Shown here: in pieces, positions 62,471-64,000 of the stretch
Numbering within the stretch: position 1 is the stretch's first letter
How the letters are laid out: every line of letters begins with the position of its first letter
Source: Thermococcus sp. M36
GTDB taxonomy: Archaea; Methanobacteriota_B; Thermococci; Thermococcales; Thermococcaceae
DNA length: 64,000 nt
Direction: 5' to 3'
NCBI RefSeq assembly: GCF_012027355.1
Contig: NZ_SNUH01000002.1
Coordinates: 379,991-443,990, forward strand
Translations under genes and position numbers: made by a program
Notes under the pieces: generated by a model
Databases searched by the model: none
Seen by the model: the letters and a program-made list of their open reading frames with translations, nothing else
What the model was told of the DNA's origin: nothing

Positions 62471-62731
62471 TCAGGCCTTAGAGGCCGTGACGCGCTTGGC
62501 AACTTTTCCTGCCGGAGTGGTCGGCAGGTAGGCACCGCCGGCGAATGTGGCGCCGCACTTCTGGCACTGCCATATACCGGTACTTATCCTCCGGACCGCC
62601 TTCCTTCCACATACCGGGCAGACGTGCTTCTGCTTCATCTTGGCCTCAACGGCCGCGACCCTTCTCCTTATCTTGAGACCGTACCTGGGACCGAACCTTC
62701 CAGCGGAACCGACCTTGGTAGTCCTTCCCAT
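62471..62731 (-). CDS. rpl37ae: 50S ribosomal protein L37Ae
   Basis: An 86-residue zinc-ribbon ribosomal protein of the archaeal/eukaryotic large subunit. It starts [18 protein letters not shown] and carries [11 protein letters not shown] (near residue 38) and [13 protein letters not shown] (near 56). The ATG at 62731 follows GGGGTGATGCTC; the reading from 62740 overlaps that site. The promoter is GTTTATAAAACG on the minus strand near 62795. The gene opens the L37Ae-RpoP-Brix-Pcc1 operon. Confidence 0.97.
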   Translation of the reverse strand: MGRTTKVGSAGRFGPRYGLKIRRRVAAVEAKMKQKHVCPVCGRKAVRRISTGIWQCQKCGATFAGGAYLPTTPAGKVAKRVTASKA

Positions 62732-62740
62732 GAGCATCAC

Positions 62741-62986
62741 CCCTAATTATCAACGATTTTCTCGACTGGAGAGTGTTCCCGGAGACGTTTTATAAACCTT
62801 TGCATAACTCCGGACATCGGGCGGGCTCTTTCCTAATAAACCTTTCGGGGATGTCCCTGGCAATGAACGGGGATTCCCAGATGGCACCGGCCAGACCAGT
62901 GATAATAGCTAAATAATCACAAGAAAAAGCACCTCCGACGAACCACAGAACGGAACTGCCCAAATGTTGCCCTGAAAATTGCATGA
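62741..62986. other. Intergenic interval between tRNA-Leu and rpl37ae
   Basis: The only element I can support here is the rpl37ae TATA box near 62795. A minus-strand frame across 62790-62984 gives a partly hydrophobic peptide (LWFVGGAFSCDYLAIITGLA), but it has no ribosome site and runs into the promoter, so it is not called a gene. No integrase or direct repeat of the tRNA end was seen. Confidence 0.4.
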
Positions 62987-63074
62987 TGGTGCGGGGGCGG
63001 GGATTTGAACCCCGGAACCCCTGCGGGAGTGGATCTTGAGTCCACCGCCTTTGACCAGGCTCGGCAACCCCCGC
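62987..63074 (-). tRNA. tRNA-Leu (anticodon CAA)
   Basis: On the minus strand the sequence folds into a class II tRNA. The acceptor stem is GCGGGGG/CCCCCGC, the D arm is GCC...GGC with GAGCCTGGTCAAA, and the anticodon stem is GTGGA/TCCAC with loop CTCAAGA. There is a long variable arm and the T arm is CGGGG-TTCAAAT-CCCCG. The discriminator is A (62990) and CCA is encoded (62987-62989). The anticodon CAA reads UUG leucine codons. There is no intron. A TATA element (AATTTATAAG) near 63115 lies at the right distance. Confidence 0.97.
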
Positions 63075-63161
63075 TCGCGAGGGTTCGAGAATAATGACCC
63101 CAAACTCGCTTATAAATTTAACTCAGAAAGTCCCAAAAAGAACAGGAACAGCGAACGGGGA

Positions 63162-63845
63162 TTAGCGCTCCATCCTTTTGACGCCTTCTCTAGTTCCCAC
63201 GAGCACGATGTCGGCTATGTCGGCGAAAATGCCGTTCTCAACGACACCCGGGATGTTGTTCAGCTCTATCTCAAGGTCGAGGGGGTCGTCTATCCTGTAA
63301 AAACGTGCGTCCAGAATGAAGTTCCCATTGTCCGTGACGACTGGTCCATCCTTCCTGCTGGCCATTCTCAGCTCCGCCGTCGCGTTGAACACCTCAAGCT
63401 CCTCGGCTATGGCACGCCATGCGGCCGGGATGACCTCGATCGGGACGGGCACTCTCTGACCCAGCCTTTCGACAAGCTTGCTCTCGTCCACGAGGACGAG
63501 GAAGGTGCCGGCGCGGTACTCTATTATCTTCTCCATCGTGAGGGCAGCGCCGCGGCCCTTTATGAGGTTGAGGTGGGGGTCAACCTCGTCGGCCCCATCA
63601 ACGGCTACGTCTATTGCGTCAACCTCATCCAGGCCGAGGACGGGGACACCGTTCTCAAGGGCAAGAAGCCTCGCCTGGTACGAGGTGGGGATGCCGTAGA
63701 CGTCCTCAAGCTCCCCCTCCATGATGAGCTTGCCCAGGTACTCAATAAAGTAGGCAGTGGTGGAGCCTGTGCCGAGGCCGACGACCATGTCGTCCTCTAT
63801 GAACTTGAGGGCCTCACGTGCAACTGCCTTTTTTAGCTCCTCCAT
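63162..63845 (-). CDS. rpiA: Ribose-5-phosphate isomerase A
   Basis: Interconverts ribose 5-phosphate and ribulose 5-phosphate; in Thermococcales, which lack a complete oxidative pentose pathway, it supplies ribose for nucleotides. The 227-residue protein has VVGLGTGSTTAYF near residue 22, DVAVDGADEVDPHLNLIKGRGAAL near 80-105 and a catalytic Glu in LTMEKIIEY. The ATG at 63845 is immediately after the upstream gene, whose stop is at 63850. It belongs with that upstream minus-strand gene in an operon extending beyond the window. Confidence 0.96.
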   Translation of the reverse strand: MEELKKAVAREALKFIEDDMVVGLGTGSTTAYFIEYLGKLIMEGELEDVYGIPTSYQARLLALENGVPVLGLDEVDAIDVAVDGADEVDPHLNLIKGRGAALTMEKIIEYRAGTFLVLVDESKLVERLGQRVPVPIEVIPAAWRAIAEELEVFNATAELRMASRKDGPVVTDNGNFILDARFYRIDDPLDLEIELNNIPGVVENGIFADIADIVLVGTREGVKRMER

Positions 63846-63849
63846 AGGC

Positions 63850-64000
63850 TCACCCCGCCACCGTGCCGTTGTGGGTAAGCTGATAAAGGAGGCTCTGGTT
63901 CGAGTAGAACTGGGGCTGGAAGTTCGTGAGCACAGTGTAGCTCAGCATCGTGAAGTACAGCCAGAACAGGAACCATCCGAAGAACGCCTTTCTGAGTATG
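63850..64000 (-). CDS. C-terminal part of a membrane protein (partial)
   Basis: The minus-strand frame is open from the window edge to a TGA at 63850-63852 and encodes about 49 residues: a hydrophobic aromatic helix (AFFGWFLFWLYFTMLSYTVL) followed by NFQPQFYSNQSLLYQLTHNG and a short end. It resembles the last membrane span and an external tail of a larger membrane protein. Only 4 bases separate it from rpiA, so the two are cotranscribed. Too little is present to name it. Confidence 0.65.
   Translation of the reverse strand, partial: ILRKAFFGWFLFWLYFTMLSYTVLTNFQPQFYSNQSLLYQLTHNGTVAG

Noticed and set aside
62790-62984. 64-residue minus-strand ORF downstream of tRNA-Leu
   Set aside because: It overlaps the rpl37ae promoter, lacks a ribosome site and ends without a recognisable motif; it may be a fragment but cannot be supported.
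62741-63080. Integrated element at tRNA-Leu
   Set aside because: No integrase gene, no duplicated tRNA 3' end and normal genes on both sides.
63036-63836. 266-residue open frame antisense to rpiA and tRNA-Leu
   Set aside because: It runs through a clear tRNA gene and opposite the complete rpiA frame.

Overview
The window is a gene-dense piece of a hyperthermophilic euryarchaeal chromosome, almost certainly a Thermococcus. The evidence is archaeal information-processing genes (rpoF, rpoP, L21e, L37Ae, IF-5A, PfdB, GatD/GatE, Nep1, Pus10, a Brix protein, Pcc1), archaeal-type promoters with short leaders, purine-rich GGAGGTGA ribosome sites, an S-layer protein and a tungsten-oxidoreductase relic. 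Gene content around the S-layer, EndoQ and the agmatinase-like gene resembles the Thermococcus kodakarensis chromosome; that is recollection, not a search.

Layout. 1-9300: pheS, tdh, a MinD-like ATPase, hmgA, a membrane protein, a C/D box guide RNA not covered by any ORF, then gatD-gatE and a zinc-ribbon regulator. 9300-14630 (+): pus10, rpl21e-rpoF-DUF655-ksgA, and a radical SAM protein with an unusual cysteine spacing. 14600-26280 (-): S-layer protein and companion, then a cell-envelope cluster (flippase-like protein, GT4 glycosyltransferase, polysaccharide deacetylase) joined to an AmrS-type radical SAM enzyme and a duplicated-domain protein, then thiL, endonuclease Q and a CLC transporter. 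26300-33000: two cation/proton antiporters, a CBS protein, aminopropylagmatine ureohydrolase next to IF-5A (spermidine supply beside the hypusinated factor), and a divergent sodium-symporter-like protein. 33000-42110: nep1, a saccharopine-dehydrogenase-like gene, phosphoesterase, m5C methyltransferase, argF, thyX, HIT protein, apgM.

The most unusual material lies in 42-55 kb. A likely metal/redox-stress operon (two DUF2202 ferritin-like proteins, a DUF4405 cytochrome-like protein, a 57-residue membrane protein) sits behind a perfect 12-8-12 operator and is followed by an ArsR-type regulator. At 46765-51268 four overlapping, AT-richer genes encode an orphan proteasome-beta-like Ntn hydrolase, two proteins I do not recognise, and a protein with a PD-(D/E)XK-like C-terminus. 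This is the best candidate for an undescribed system. It is flanked by decay: a tungsten oxidoreductase gene with two in-frame stops and two shattered membrane-protein genes. An AT-rich pair of secreted proteins follows.

55200-63850 returns to core genes (tRNA-binding protein, TPR protein, DHH phosphoesterase, prefoldin beta, L37Ae-RpoP-Brix-Pcc1, tRNA-Leu(CAA), rpiA). The pcc1 and pfdB segments are separated by a two-gene coiled-coil operon on the opposite strand. Regulatory DNA worth attention: three helically phased TGAAA/TTTCA dyads at 37373-37460, a dyad covering the start codon at 12860-12882, one TATA box shared by two divergent genes near 34824, and a 16-bp palindrome at 59179-59194.
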